From Cumulibacter manganitolerans (GTDB lineage: Bacteria > Actinomycetota > Actinomycetes > Mycobacteriales > Antricoccaceae), in assembly GCF_009602465.1 (NCBI RefSeq), contig NZ_WBKP01000020.1, positions 1 to 57,427 on the forward strand: a DNA stretch of 57,427 nt, given 5' to 3'. Position numbers and translations under genes: made by a program. Under the pieces are notes generated by a model. That model saw only the letters and a list, made by a program, of their open reading frames with translations, was not told the DNA's origin and ran no database searches. Each line of letters starts with the position of its first letter. Position 1 is the first letter of the stretch. This document shows, one piece after another, positions 42,197 to 51,101 of the stretch.

Positions 42197-43342
42197 ATGA
42201 ACGACACGCTGTACGACGCGGAGCACGAAGCCTTTCGGGAGAGCGTGCAGGCGTTCTACGCCAAGCACGTCTATCCGGCGTACGAGCAGTGGGAGAAGGA
42301 CGGCCAGATCGACCGGGAGGTGTGGCGCGAGGCCGGCCGCGCCGGGCTGCTGGGCACCGACGTGCCCGAGGAGTTCGGTGGCGGCGGGATGAGCGACTAC
42401 CGGTTCAACGCGATCATCGGCGAGGAGGCCAACCGCGAGTCGACCCCCGGGTTCGGGATCACCCTGCACAACGACGTCGTCGCGCCGTACCTCACCGAGC
42501 TCACGACCGACGAGCAGAAGAAGCGCTGGCTGCCCGGGTTCTGCAGCGGCGACCTGGTGACCGCGATCGCGATGACCGAGCCGGGCACCGGATCGGACCT
42601 GCAGGGGATCCGCACCACCGCCAAGGACGACGGCGACGCCTTCGTGCTCAACGGCTCGAAGATGTTCATCACCAACGGCATCCTCGCCGACCTCGTCCTC
42701 GTCGTCGCCCGCACCGAGCAGGACGCGCCCGGGTCGAAGTCGCTGAGCCTGCTCGTCGTCGAGCGCGGCATGCCCGGCTTCGAGCGCGGTCGGAACCTCG
42801 ACAAGATCGGCCTCAAGAGCCAGGACACCGCCGAGCTGTTCTTCGACAACGTGCGGGTGCCGAAGGAGAACCTGCTCGGTGAACGCGGCCGCGGCTTCTA
42901 CCACCTGATGCACAACCTGCCCCAGGAGCGGCTGACCATCTGCGTCGCCGCGATGGGCGCGATCGACGGCATGATCGCCCACACCCTGGAGTACGTGAAG
43001 GGCCGCAAGGCGTTCGGGCAGCCGATCGGCTCCTTCCAGAACACCCGGTTCGAGCTCGCCGACATGGTCACCTCCGCGCAGGTCGCCCGCTCGCACCTCA
43101 GCGCGATGATCACCAGCCACAACGCCGGCGAGCTCACGGCGGTCGACGCGGCCGGCGCCAAGGCGTGGTTCAGCCGGCTGCAGAATCAGACCGCCGATCG
43201 CTGCCTGCAGCTGCACGGCGGCTACGGATACATGAACGAGTACCCGATCGCGCGCTACTTCCGGGACGCCCGCGTGCAGTCGATCTATGGCGGCACCAAC
43301 GAGATCATGCGCGAGATCGTCGGGCGCTCGCTCGGCCTGTAG
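42197..43342 (+). CDS. Acyl-CoA dehydrogenase (FadE20-like, long-chain type)
   Basis: 381 residues. A flavoenzyme making the trans-2-enoyl-CoA bond in beta-oxidation. FAD-binding segments ITAIAMTEPGTGSDL-type (here VTAIAMTEPGTGSDLQG) and KMFITNG are present. The end reads YGGTNEIMREI, so the medium-chain-type catalytic Glu of YEGT is absent; instead Glu244 in LPQERLTI matches the base of long-chain and isovaleryl enzymes. It starts at ATG 42197 after GGAAGGA. Mycobacterial FadE20 lies beside hflX; here it lies between lhr and DUF3046. Confidence 0.92.
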   Translation: MNDTLYDAEHEAFRESVQAFYAKHVYPAYEQWEKDGQIDREVWREAGRAGLLGTDVPEEFGGGGMSDYRFNAIIGEEANRESTPGFGITLHNDVVAPYLTELTTDEQKKRWLPGFCSGDLVTAIAMTEPGTGSDLQGIRTTAKDDGDAFVLNGSKMFITNGILADLVLVVARTEQDAPGSKSLSLLVVERGMPGFERGRNLDKIGLKSQDTAELFFDNVRVPKENLLGERGRGFYHLMHNLPQERLTICVAAMGAIDGMIAHTLEYVKGRKAFGQPIGSFQNTRFELADMVTSAQVARSHLSAMITSHNAGELTAVDAAGAKAWFSRLQNQTADRCLQLHGGYGYMNEYPIARYFRDARVQSIYGGTNEIMREIVGRSLGL

Positions 43343-43418
43343 GACGCCGCACCGGCGGGGATTGCGGCGATACTGGTGGTGCCGACGCCGACGGCGTCAC
43401 TGGGTGAAGGGCGGGTAC

Positions 43419-43613
43419 ATGCGGCTGACTGACTTCTGGGAGCGGATGACCGCGTACTTCGGGGCCGAGTACGTCGGCTCGGTGGCCCAGGACCACGTGC
43501 TGTCCTCGCTGGGCGGACGCACCGTCGTCGAGGCGATCGAGGCGGGCATCGAGACCAAGCAGATCTGGAAGGCCGTGTACGAGGCCTTCGACATCCCGTA
43601 CGCGCTGAAGTAG
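43419..43613 (+). CDS. DUF3046 domain protein
   Basis: 64 residues, almost entirely the DUF3046 domain (MRLTDFWERM, YAxxVAxDHVL-like, KxIWxAVYEAFDIP). It is a small actinobacterial protein of unknown function nearly always found just upstream of recA (Rv2738c in M. tuberculosis). The start ATG 43419 follows a GAAGGGCGGG ribosome site. In mycobacteria a related domain is fused to the PspN protein, so a link to the Psp system is possible but unproven. Confidence 0.88.
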   Translation: MRLTDFWERMTAYFGAEYVGSVAQDHVLSSLGGRTVVEAIEAGIETKQIWKAVYEAFDIPYALK

Positions 43614-43643
43614 CCCGGCGTGTCGCGATAGCACAAGCGTACG

Positions 43644-43659
43644 TCGTACAGTTGTTCGT
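43644..43659. promoter_or_regulatory. SOS box (LexA site) upstream of recA
   Basis: TCGTAC-agtt-GTTCGT matches the actinobacterial LexA operator TCGAAC-N4-GTTCGA at 10 of 12 positions. TAGGCT (43661-43666) directly follows and could be the -10 it blocks. Confidence 0.7.
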
Positions 43660-43716
43660 ATAGGCTGATGTCCACAGGGCGCCGAGCTATCCACCGGCAC
43701 CCAGCGCACCAGAATT

Positions 43717-43739
43717 TTGTCGGGGCCGGTTCGTAGCGT
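43717..43739 (+). promoter_or_regulatory. PafBC-type (RecA-NDp) promoter of recA
   Basis: TTGTCGGGG (43717-43725), exactly 8 nt, then TAGCGT (43734-43739): 8 of 9 matches to TTGTCRGTG and a full TANNNT. This is the LexA-independent damage promoter known for mycobacterial recA. The leader to ATG 43809 would be about 65 nt. Confidence 0.7.
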
Positions 43740-43808
43740 GGAGCCCGCACGAAACCACACCGGCTTCCCCGGCCGCCGCCGGGACAACTCGAGCTAGAGG
43801 GGCACGAC

Positions 43809-44858
43809 ATGGCAGCAGGAATGGACCGCGAGAAGGCGTTGGACAACGCGCTCGCGCAGATCGAGAAGTCGTTCGGCAAGGGGTCGATCATGCGGCTCGG
43901 GGACGACCAGCGCGCCCCGGTCGACGCGATCCCCACCGGCTCGCTCGCCCTCGACGCCGCACTGGGCATCGGCGGCCTGCCGCGCGGCCGGGTGATCGAG
44001 ATCTACGGCCCGGAGTCCTCCGGCAAGACGACCGTGGCGCTGCACGCCGTCGCCAACGCGCAGAAGGCGGGCGGCATCGCGGCCTTCATCGACGCCGAGC
44101 ACGCGCTCGACCCCGTCTACGCCAAGGCGCTGGGCGTCGACACCGACGCGCTGCTGGTCAGCCAGCCGGACACCGGCGAGCAGGCGCTGGAGATCGCCGA
44201 CGTGCTGATCCGCTCGGGCTCCATCGACGTGCTGGTCATCGACTCGGTCGCCGCGTTGGTGCCGCGGGCGGAGATCGAGGGCGAGATGGGCGACAGCCAC
44301 GTGGGCCTGCAGGCCCGGCTCATGAGCCAGGCGCTGCGCAAGATCACCGGTGCGCTCTCCCAGTCGGGCACGACGGCGATCTTCATCAACCAGCTCCGCG
44401 AGAAGATCGGCGTGATGTTCGGCTCCCCGGAGACCACCACCGGCGGTCGCGCGCTGAAGTTCTACGCGTCGGTGCGCATCGACGTCCGCCGGATCGAGAC
44501 GCTGAAGGACGGCGGCGACGCGGTCGCCAACCGCACGCGGGCGAAGATCGTGAAGAACAAGGTGGCCGCGCCGTTCAAGCAGGCCGAGTTCGACATCGTC
44601 TACGGCGAGGGCATCAGCCGCGAGGGCTCCATCATCGACCTGGGCGTCGAGCACGGCATCATCCGCAAGGCCGGCGCCTGGTACACCTACGACGGCGACC
44701 AGCTGGGCCAGGGCAAGGAGAACGTGCGCCGGTTCCTGCGCGACAACCCCGAGCTCACCGACGAGCTCGATCTGCGGCTGCGGGAGAAGCTGGGCCTGAT
44801 CCGTACCCAGGACGAGGACTCGCCGGACCAGATCGCCCCGGCGCCGGTCGACTTCTAG
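43809..44858 (+). CDS. recA: Recombinase RecA
   Basis: 349 residues. It forms filaments on ssDNA, drives strand exchange and stimulates LexA self-cleavage. Walker A is GPESSGKTT (67-75), Walker [10 protein letters not shown], and the L2 loop region [19 protein letters not shown] is intact. There is no intein, unlike M. tuberculosis. Ribosome site GAGGGG precedes ATG 43809. Two upstream signals, a LexA box and a PafBC-type promoter, indicate dual damage control. recX follows after 4 nt. Confidence 0.98.
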   Translation: MAAGMDREKALDNALAQIEKSFGKGSIMRLGDDQRAPVDAIPTGSLALDAALGIGGLPRGRVIEIYGPESSGKTTVALHAVANAQKAGGIAAFIDAEHALDPVYAKALGVDTDALLVSQPDTGEQALEIADVLIRSGSIDVLVIDSVAALVPRAEIEGEMGDSHVGLQARLMSQALRKITGALSQSGTTAIFINQLREKIGVMFGSPETTTGGRALKFYASVRIDVRRIETLKDGGDAVANRTRAKIVKNKVAAPFKQAEFDIVYGEGISREGSIIDLGVEHGIIRKAGAWYTYDGDQLGQGKENVRRFLRDNPELTDELDLRLREKLGLIRTQDEDSPDQIAPAPVDF

Positions 44859-44862
44859 GCCG

Positions 44863-45381
44863 ATGGTGGCCGACGCCGACCGCGCGGAGGAGCACGCCTT
44901 CGGCTATTGCCTCCGGCGGCTCACCTCCGCGGCGCGCACCGAGCACGACCTCGCCGGCAAGCTGCGCGAGCGCGGCTACGAGGACGGCGTCGTCGACGCC
45001 GTCCTCGGCCGCCTCCGGCGCCTCGGCTATGTCGACGACGCCCAGTTCGCGGACCAGTGGGTGCGCAGCCGGTCGCGCTCGAAGGCGTTGGCCGCGCCGA
45101 TGCTGCGGCAGGAGCTGCGTCGCAAGGGCGTCGACGAGGAGCTCATCGAGGCGGCGTTGCGCGACGGCGTGGACAGCGACGACGACGCCCGGGCCCTGGC
45201 GCTGCTGCGCCGCAAGCTCCCGGGCGTCCTGCCGGCGGAGCGGTCCGAGCTCGACCGGCTCAAGCGCCGGCTCGGCGGGATGCTCGCGCGCAAGGGATAC
45301 GACGGCGCCCGGGTGTGGCGGCTGGTCGACGCCGCGCTGTCCGAGACGGGTCAAGTTGCCTCCGTCCCGACGGACGAATAG
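44863..45381 (+). CDS. recX: Regulatory protein RecX
   Basis: 172 residues of tandem three-helix repeats. It binds in the RecA filament groove and limits its activity. YCLRRLTSAARTEHDLAGKL and RRLGYVDDAQFADQWVRSR are family hallmarks. It starts at ATG 44863, 4 nt after recA, so it is co-induced. RNase Y follows 38 nt downstream. Confidence 0.95.
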   Translation: MVADADRAEEHAFGYCLRRLTSAARTEHDLAGKLRERGYEDGVVDAVLGRLRRLGYVDDAQFADQWVRSRSRSKALAAPMLRQELRRKGVDEELIEAALRDGVDSDDDARALALLRRKLPGVLPAERSELDRLKRRLGGMLARKGYDGARVWRLVDAALSETGQVASVPTDE

Positions 45382-45419
45382 CCTCGATCGACGGTGCCAC
45401 TGCCGATGAAGGAGGCCGG

Positions 45420-47348
45420 ATGCCGACCGCGCTCACGATCGCGCTGCTGCTGGCCGTGCTGGTGCTCATCGGCTGCGTGATCTACTTCGGGCGCAGGCTG
45501 CAGGCCCCGACGCCGGCCGACGCGAGCGGGCCCGGTGACGGGCCGGCGCCCGCCGCGCCGTCCGAGCCCGACCGCGCGCCGGAACCGCACCGCCCGATCT
45601 CGGCGGCCGAGCGCGACGAGCTCGTCGCCCAGGGCCACGCCGACGGCCTGGCCGAGGGCCACGCGGCCGGCTACGCGCAGGGCCGCCGCGCCGGGCGCAA
45701 CGAAGCCAAGGCGGCTGCGCTGGTGGAGGCGCGCCTCGCCGCCAAGCGCCAGGTCAACGCCGAGTTCGACGTTGCGGCTCGCGAGCGCATCCGCGCCGAG
45801 CTCCAGGATGAGGTGCGCGATGAGATCCGCGACGAGCTGGAGGAGGAGGTCGAGGCCACCCGCCGGGCCGCACTCGCCGACGCCAAGGCCACGCGCGCGG
45901 CGGCGCAGGGCATCCGGGCGCGCATCGACGGCGAGCTGGCGGCGGCGCGCCGCGACGCCGAGCTGGAGATCAGCGAGCTGATGCTCACCAGTCGGCAGGA
46001 CGCCGAGCGGGAGGCAGGTCGCATCCTCGGCCGGGCTCGCGAGCTGCAGAGCGACGTGGAGCGCCGCGAGCAGCGCATCATCGAGCGCGAGGAGCGCCTC
46101 GACGACGAGCTCGGGCGGGTGGACGCCCGAGTGGTGGAGCTGCGCCGTGCCGAGGCGAGCGCCACCGAGCGCGAGGCCGCGCTGGCCGAGCGCGAGGAGC
46201 GGGCGCGCGCCGAGCTCGAGCGCATCGCCGGGCTGACGGCGAGCGAGGCCCGCGACGAGCTGATCGCGGCTCACGAGTCGGCCGCCCGCAGGGAGGCTGC
46301 GGCGCTGAGCCGGCGCATCGAGCAGGAGGCCACCGAGCAGGCCACCGCGCGGGCGAAGGTGATCGTCGCCGACGCGATCGCCCGGGTCGCCAGCGAGCAG
46401 ACCGCCGAGAGCGTCGTCACCGTGATCCCGCTGCCCAGCGACGACATGAAGGGCCGGATCATCGGGCGCGAAGGGCGCAACATCCGCGCCTTCGAGCAGG
46501 CGACCGGGGTCAACCTGATCATCGACGACACCCCCGAGGCGGTGCTGCTGTCGAGCTTCGACCCGGTCCGCAGGGAGGTCGGGCGGCTGACGCTGAGCCG
46601 GCTCGTCGCCGACGGGCGGATCCATCCGCACCGCATCGAGGAGGCCTACGAGCGCAGCCTCCAGGAGGTCGACGAGGTCTGCGCCAAGGCCGCCGAGGAC
46701 GCCCTGCTCGAGGTCGGGATCGACGACCTGCACCCGGAGCTGAAGAAGCTGCTGGGCCGGCTGCGGTTCCGGACGTCCTATGGCCAGAACGTCCTGCTGC
46801 ACCTGGTGGAGACCGCGCACATCGCCGGCGCCATCGCCGGTGAGCTGGGCATCCCGCCCGAGCTGGTCAAGCGCGGTGCGTTCCTGCACGACATCGGCAA
46901 GGCCGTCACGCACGAGGTGCAGGGCTCGCACGCGCAGATCGGGGCCCGGCTCGCCGAGCGCTACGGCGAGGCCCCGGAGGTCGTGCACGCCATCGAGGCG
47001 CACCACAACGAGGTCGCGCCACAGACCGTCGAGGCGGTGCTGACCCAGGCGTCGGACTCGTGCTCCGGCGGCCGGCCGGGCGCGCGCCGGGAGAGCGTCG
47101 AGGCGTACGTCGAGCGGCTGGAGCGGATCGAGAAGATCGCCGCACAGCGCGACGGGGTGGAGAAGGTGTTCGCGATGCAGGCCGGCCGCGAGGTCCGCAT
47201 CATGGTGCGCCCGAGCGAGGTCGACGACGCGGGGGCGCACCAGCTCGCCAAGGACGTCGCGAGCCAGATCGAGGCCGAGCTGACCTACCCGGGACAGATC
47301 CGGGTGACGGTGGTCCGGGAGTCCCGAGCCAGCGAGGTGGCCCGCTGA
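45420..47348 (+). CDS. rny: Ribonuclease Y
   Basis: 642 residues. A membrane-anchored endoribonuclease starting mRNA decay. Order: one membrane helix (about 4-24), a Pro-rich spacer, a long coiled coil (about 60-330), KH domain (MKGRIIGREGRNIRAFEQAT), then HD domain with FLHDIGKA and the metal ligands around EAHHNE. Ribosome site AAGGAGG precedes ATG 45420. It is longer than B. subtilis RNase Y (520), mostly in the coiled coil and N-terminal spacer. It follows recX, an order seen in several actinobacterial groups but not in M. tuberculosis. Confidence 0.95.
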   Translation: MPTALTIALLLAVLVLIGCVIYFGRRLQAPTPADASGPGDGPAPAAPSEPDRAPEPHRPISAAERDELVAQGHADGLAEGHAAGYAQGRRAGRNEAKAAALVEARLAAKRQVNAEFDVAARERIRAELQDEVRDEIRDELEEEVEATRRAALADAKATRAAAQGIRARIDGELAAARRDAELEISELMLTSRQDAEREAGRILGRARELQSDVERREQRIIEREERLDDELGRVDARVVELRRAEASATEREAALAEREERARAELERIAGLTASEARDELIAAHESAARREAAALSRRIEQEATEQATARAKVIVADAIARVASEQTAESVVTVIPLPSDDMKGRIIGREGRNIRAFEQATGVNLIIDDTPEAVLLSSFDPVRREVGRLTLSRLVADGRIHPHRIEEAYERSLQEVDEVCAKAAEDALLEVGIDDLHPELKKLLGRLRFRTSYGQNVLLHLVETAHIAGAIAGELGIPPELVKRGAFLHDIGKAVTHEVQGSHAQIGARLAERYGEAPEVVHAIEAHHNEVAPQTVEAVLTQASDSCSGGRPGARRESVEAYVERLERIEKIAAQRDGVEKVFAMQAGREVRIMVRPSEVDDAGAHQLAKDVASQIEAELTYPGQIRVTVVRESRASEVAR

Positions 47349-47361
47349 GACCCGCGTCGCG

Positions 47362-48234
47362 CTAGCCGGTCGGGCAGTCGTCCGGGCGCGGGGGGATCGG
47401 CGCCACGATCCCCGACTTGCCCAGCGTCGACTCGAAGGCCGCCTTCCACACGCCCTGGTCGTACGCCTCGAGGATGGTCGCGCGCAGGAACCTGCACATC
47501 GCGATGTCGCCGTGCCGGTAGCCGATGCCGTAGCGCTGGGTCGTGAACGGCTCGCCCACGATGCTGAGGCTGTTCGGGTGCGCCTCAAGGAACCCCGCGA
47601 GGATCGCCCCGTCGGTCGACACCGCGTCGAGGTCGCCGGCGAGCAGCGCGTCCACGCAGGCGGCGTACGACGTGTAGGCCTTGGTGATCGCGCCGTGCGC
47701 GACGAGCGCCTTGTCGGACTCCGACGACGCGACCGAGCAGACCGTCTTGCCGTCGAGGTCCTTCAGGCCGGTGATCGGCGAGCCGTCGCGGACCATGATC
47801 TGCTGGCCGGTCACGTAGTACGGACCGATCTGGCCGACGACGGCGGCGCGCTCGTCGGTCATCGTGTAGGAGGCGATCACGAGGTCGACCTTGTTGCCGG
47901 TGAGCGCACCCTCGCGGTCGTAGGTGTCCATCGGGACCCACTGGATGCCCTGCTCGGGGATGCGCAGCTCGCCGGCGACGAACCTCGCCAGCTCGATCTC
48001 GAAGCCCTCCGGCGGCTGGCTGGCCGGTGCGCCCGGCGGCCGGTAGCCCAGGCCCGGGACGTCCGTCTTCACGCCGATGCGCACCGTACCGCCGGCGGAG
48101 AGCGCCGACATCGTGGTGCCGTCGGCGAACGTCTCCGGCCGGTCGCTCGTCGCGGCCGGTGGGGTCGACGGTGTCGCACAGGCGCCCAGTGCGGCGATCG
48201 CCGCGGCGGCGATCGCCTGGAGTGCTCTGCGCAC
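47362..48234 (-). CDS. ABC transporter substrate-binding lipoprotein (polar amino acid / glutamate type)
   Basis: 290 residues from GTG 48234 after GGAGGGA. The signal peptide ends LGAC, Cys19 being the lipid site. The mature part is a family 3 solute-binding protein: GTVRIGVKTDVPG, PPEGFEIELARFVAG and KVDLVIASYTMTDERA are characteristic of GluB-like receptors. No ATPase or permease gene is adjacent. In many actinobacteria a full gluABCD operon lies near recA-recX, so this may be a relic or may serve a remote transporter. Confidence 0.87.
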   Translation of the reverse strand: MRRALQAIAAAAIAALGACATPSTPPAATSDRPETFADGTTMSALSAGGTVRIGVKTDVPGLGYRPPGAPASQPPEGFEIELARFVAGELRIPEQGIQWVPMDTYDREGALTGNKVDLVIASYTMTDERAAVVGQIGPYYVTGQQIMVRDGSPITGLKDLDGKTVCSVASSESDKALVAHGAITKAYTSYAACVDALLAGDLDAVSTDGAILAGFLEAHPNSLSIVGEPFTTQRYGIGYRHGDIAMCRFLRATILEAYDQGVWKAAFESTLGKSGIVAPIPPRPDDCPTG

Positions 48235-48291
48235 CGTCCCTCCGATCCTCGACGTGGTCCATCATCGTAACGACTGCTCCGAGGCGACGCG

Positions 48292-48297
48292 TACCCT
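48292..48297 (+). promoter_or_regulatory. -10 element of miaB (leaderless)
   Basis: TACCCT ends 9 nt before ATG 48307. Confidence 0.4.
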
Positions 48298-48306
48298 AGA
48301 CGGGCT

Positions 48307-49767
48307 ATGAGCATCGATCACCGTCCCGCGCGCACGTACGAGATCAAGACGTACGGCTGCCAGATGAACAACCACGACTCCGAGCGGCTCGCCGGGGTCC
48401 TGGAGAGCAACGGCTACGCGCCGGCGCGCCCGGGGGAGCAGGCCGACGTGGTCGTGTTCAACACCTGCGCCGTCCGGGAGAACGCCGACAACAAGCTGTA
48501 CGGCAACCTCTCGCATCTCGCGCCGATCAAGCGCGCGCGTCCCGACCTGCAGATCGCGGTCGGCGGCTGCCTCGCGCAGAAGGACAAGCAAAGCATCGTC
48601 GATCGGGCGCCGTACGTCGACGTCGTGTTCGGCACGCACAACGTGGGCTCGCTGCCGGCGCTGCTGGACCGCTCGCGGCACAACAAGCGGGCGGAGGTGG
48701 AGATCCTCGAGTCGTTGGAGCAGTTCCCCTCCTCGCTGCCGGCCAAGCGCGAGTCGACGTACGCCGGCTGGGTGTCCATCTCGGTCGGCTGCAACAACAC
48801 CTGCACGTTCTGCATCGTGCCGGCGCTGCGGGGCCGCGAGCGCGACCGACGCCCCGGGGAGATCCTCGCCGAGGTCCGGGCGCTGGTGGCCGACGGCGCC
48901 CTCGAGGTGACGCTGCTGGGCCAGAACGTCAACGCCTACGGCGTGGAGTTCGGCGACCGCTCGGCGTTCGCGAAGCTGCTGCGCGCCTGCGGCGGCATCG
49001 AGGGCCTGGAGCGGGTCCGGTTCACCTCCCCGCACCCGCGCGACTTCACCGACGAGGTGATCGAGGCCATGGCGCAGACGCCGAACGTCTGCCCGCAGCT
49101 GCACATGCCGCTGCAGTCGGGCTCGGCCGACGTGCTGAAGCGGATGCGCCGCTCGTACCGCCCGGACCGGTTCCTGTCCATCATCGACCGGGTGCGCGAG
49201 CAGCTGCCCGACGCGGCGATCACCACCGACATCATCGTCGGGTTCCCGGGCGAGACCGACGCCGACTTCGAGGCCACCCTCGAGGTCGTGCGGCGCGCCC
49301 GGTTCGCCAGCGCTTTCACCTTCCAGTACTCCCCGCGGCCGGGGACGCCCGCCGCGACGATGGACGCCCAGGTGCCCAAGCCCGTCGTGCAGGAGCGCTA
49401 CGAGCGGCTGGTGGCGCTGCAGAACGAGATCAGCTGGGCGGAGAACCGCGCGCTCGTCGGGCGTGAGGTGGAGCTGCTGGTAGCGGTCGGCGAGGGGCGC
49501 AAGGACGCCGACACGCACCGGATGAGCGGGCGCGCCCGCGACGGGCGGCTGGTGCACTTCACGCCGACCGGCAACGCCGTGGACGGCGTGATCCGGCCGG
49601 GCGACGTGGTCGGCGCGACGGTGACGTACGCGGCGCCGCACCACCTGAACGCGGACGCCGATCTCGTCTGGCACCGGCGTACGCGGGCCGGTGACGCGCA
49701 CGAGGCGGCGACCGCGGCCCCCGCGCCGGGCGTCCTGCTCGGCATGCCCACCGTCCGCCGCGGCTGA
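48307..49767 (+). CDS. miaB: tRNA-2-methylthio-N6-isopentenyladenosine synthase
   Basis: 486 residues. A radical-SAM methylthiotransferase acting on the i6A37 base made by MiaA. N-terminal cluster cysteines are in KTYGCQMN (Cys18), NTCAVRENA and GGCLAQ; the radical-SAM CX3CX2C is Cys162/166/169 (GCNNTCTFC). A C-terminal TRAM domain follows (about 375-450). miaA is 2 kb downstream, and the paralogue rimO is at 30.7 kb. Confidence 0.96.
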   Translation: MSIDHRPARTYEIKTYGCQMNNHDSERLAGVLESNGYAPARPGEQADVVVFNTCAVRENADNKLYGNLSHLAPIKRARPDLQIAVGGCLAQKDKQSIVDRAPYVDVVFGTHNVGSLPALLDRSRHNKRAEVEILESLEQFPSSLPAKRESTYAGWVSISVGCNNTCTFCIVPALRGRERDRRPGEILAEVRALVADGALEVTLLGQNVNAYGVEFGDRSAFAKLLRACGGIEGLERVRFTSPHPRDFTDEVIEAMAQTPNVCPQLHMPLQSGSADVLKRMRRSYRPDRFLSIIDRVREQLPDAAITTDIIVGFPGETDADFEATLEVVRRARFASAFTFQYSPRPGTPAATMDAQVPKPVVQERYERLVALQNEISWAENRALVGREVELLVAVGEGRKDADTHRMSGRARDGRLVHFTPTGNAVDGVIRPGDVVGATVTYAAPHHLNADADLVWHRRTRAGDAHEAATAAPAPGVLLGMPTVRRG

Positions 49768-49774
49768 GCCTCGG

Positions 49775-50989
49775 CTAGAGCGACACCGACTTCTCGGCCT
49801 CGGCCAGCCACTGCTGCTTGGCCGCGAGGTTGTCCTTCGCCTCGGCGATCTTCTTCTCGTCGCCGGCGCTCATCGCCTTGTCGAGCTGCTTCTGCGCCTT
49901 CTCCACGCCCTCGCGCATCGACAGCAGCAACGGGTTGGACTGGGCGGCCGACTTCCGCCACTCGGCCTCCTCGGCCTCGCGGACCCGCCGTTCGACCGAG
50001 CGCATCCGGTCCTCCAGCGGCCGCATGGCGTCGCGCGGCACGTGCCCGATCTGCTCCCAGCGCTCCTGCAGGTCGCGCAGCGCGGCCTTCGCCGCGTCCA
50101 GGTTCGCCGCCGGGTCGATCTTCGGCCCGTACTCGGCGAGCAGCGCCTCCTTGGCGCGCTGGTTGTCGACGTACGACGCGTCCCGGGAGTCGAGCTCGGC
50201 CGAGCGGGCCGCGAAGAACCGGTCCTGCGCCTCGCGGAAGGCCGTCCACAGCTTGTCCTCGGAGTCGCGGGTCGCCCGGCCGGCCGCCTTCCACTCGCTC
50301 ATCAGCGACTTCATCCGCGACGCCGTCGGGCCCCAGTCGGTCGAGTCGGCGAGCGCCTGCGCCTCGGCGACGATCCGCTCCTTGACGCCCTTGGCGGCCT
50401 CGCGCTGCTTGTCCAGCGCCGCGAAATGCGCGCCGCGGGCCTTGCCGAAGGCGTCGCGGGCCTCCTTGAACCGCTTCCACAGCGCGTCGTCGGTCTTGCG
50501 GTCGACGCCCTTGATCGCCTTCCAGTCGTCGATGATCGAGCGCAGCCGGTCACCGGAGGTCTTCCACTGCGTGGACGTCGCGAGCTGCTCGGCCTCGGCG
50601 ACCAGCGCCTCCTTCGCGGCCACCGCATCGGCGCGGGCGTGCGCCTTCGCCGCCTGCGCCTGCTCCTTCTTGATCGCGGTCTGCGCGATGACTCCGTCGA
50701 GGCGGTCGCCCAGCGACGCGAGATCGCCGATCGCGTGGGCCTCGGGGAGCGACTCCTTCAGGGACGCCGCCGAGCGGGCCATCGCGGCGGGATCCGAGGA
50801 CGGGGACTTCAGGCGGTTCTCCAGGAGGCTGACCTCGGTCTCGAGGTCCTCGAAGCGTCGGACGAAATGCGCCAGGCCCTCCTCGGGCGTCCCGGCCTGC
50901 CACGAGCCGATCGACCGGTCGCCGTCAGCGGAGCGCACATAGACCGCACCGTCGTCGTCGACGCGGCCCCACTCGTTGCTCGCTGCCAT
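49775..50989 (-). CDS. DUF349 repeat protein
   Basis: 404 residues. After about 95 residues come several DUF349 repeats of about 70-75 residues, each with a W-x10-RxxxxxLWxxFxxAxDxFF-like core (for example DDALWKRFKEARDAFGK and EDKLWTAFREAQDRFFA). It is a strongly helical, coiled-coil-like protein. The homologue in the same place in M. tuberculosis is Rv2731. The function is unknown. The start ATG at 50989 follows GGAGG. Confidence 0.88.
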   Translation of the reverse strand: MAASNEWGRVDDDGAVYVRSADGDRSIGSWQAGTPEEGLAHFVRRFEDLETEVSLLENRLKSPSSDPAAMARSAASLKESLPEAHAIGDLASLGDRLDGVIAQTAIKKEQAQAAKAHARADAVAAKEALVAEAEQLATSTQWKTSGDRLRSIIDDWKAIKGVDRKTDDALWKRFKEARDAFGKARGAHFAALDKQREAAKGVKERIVAEAQALADSTDWGPTASRMKSLMSEWKAAGRATRDSEDKLWTAFREAQDRFFAARSAELDSRDASYVDNQRAKEALLAEYGPKIDPAANLDAAKAALRDLQERWEQIGHVPRDAMRPLEDRMRSVERRVREAEEAEWRKSAAQSNPLLLSMREGVEKAQKQLDKAMSAGDEKKIAEAKDNLAAKQQWLAEAEKSVSL

Positions 50990-51089
50990 AGCTGGGAACC
51001 TCCGTGGTCGAGAACACCTGCATCAGTGATTGTGGCATTCTCACAGATTCCGCGCCGTCCGCGGCGGCGCGGGGTGCGATTGCACCGGA

Positions 51090-51095
51090 TAACCT
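51090..51095 (+). promoter_or_regulatory. -10 element of the LigB-like gene and miaA-dapF operon (leaderless)
   Basis: TAACCT ends 6 nt before GTG 51102. Confidence 0.45.
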
Positions 51096-51101
51096 CGTCG
51101 G

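Noticed and set aside
42197-43342. Loss of the catalytic Glu in the acyl-CoA dehydrogenase (YGGT instead of YEGT)
   Set aside because: Long-chain and isovaleryl types use a Glu in the QERL segment, which is present (Glu244), so the enzyme is probably active.
43641-43666. Second PafBC-type match overlapping the recA SOS box
   Set aside because: The spacing and upstream box do not fit TTGTCRGTG-N8; only the downstream element at 43717-43739 fits.
50990-51040. GGGAAC and GAGAACAC upstream of DUF349 as an ECF promoter or SOS box
   Set aside because: No CGTT at the right spacing and no second LexA half-site.
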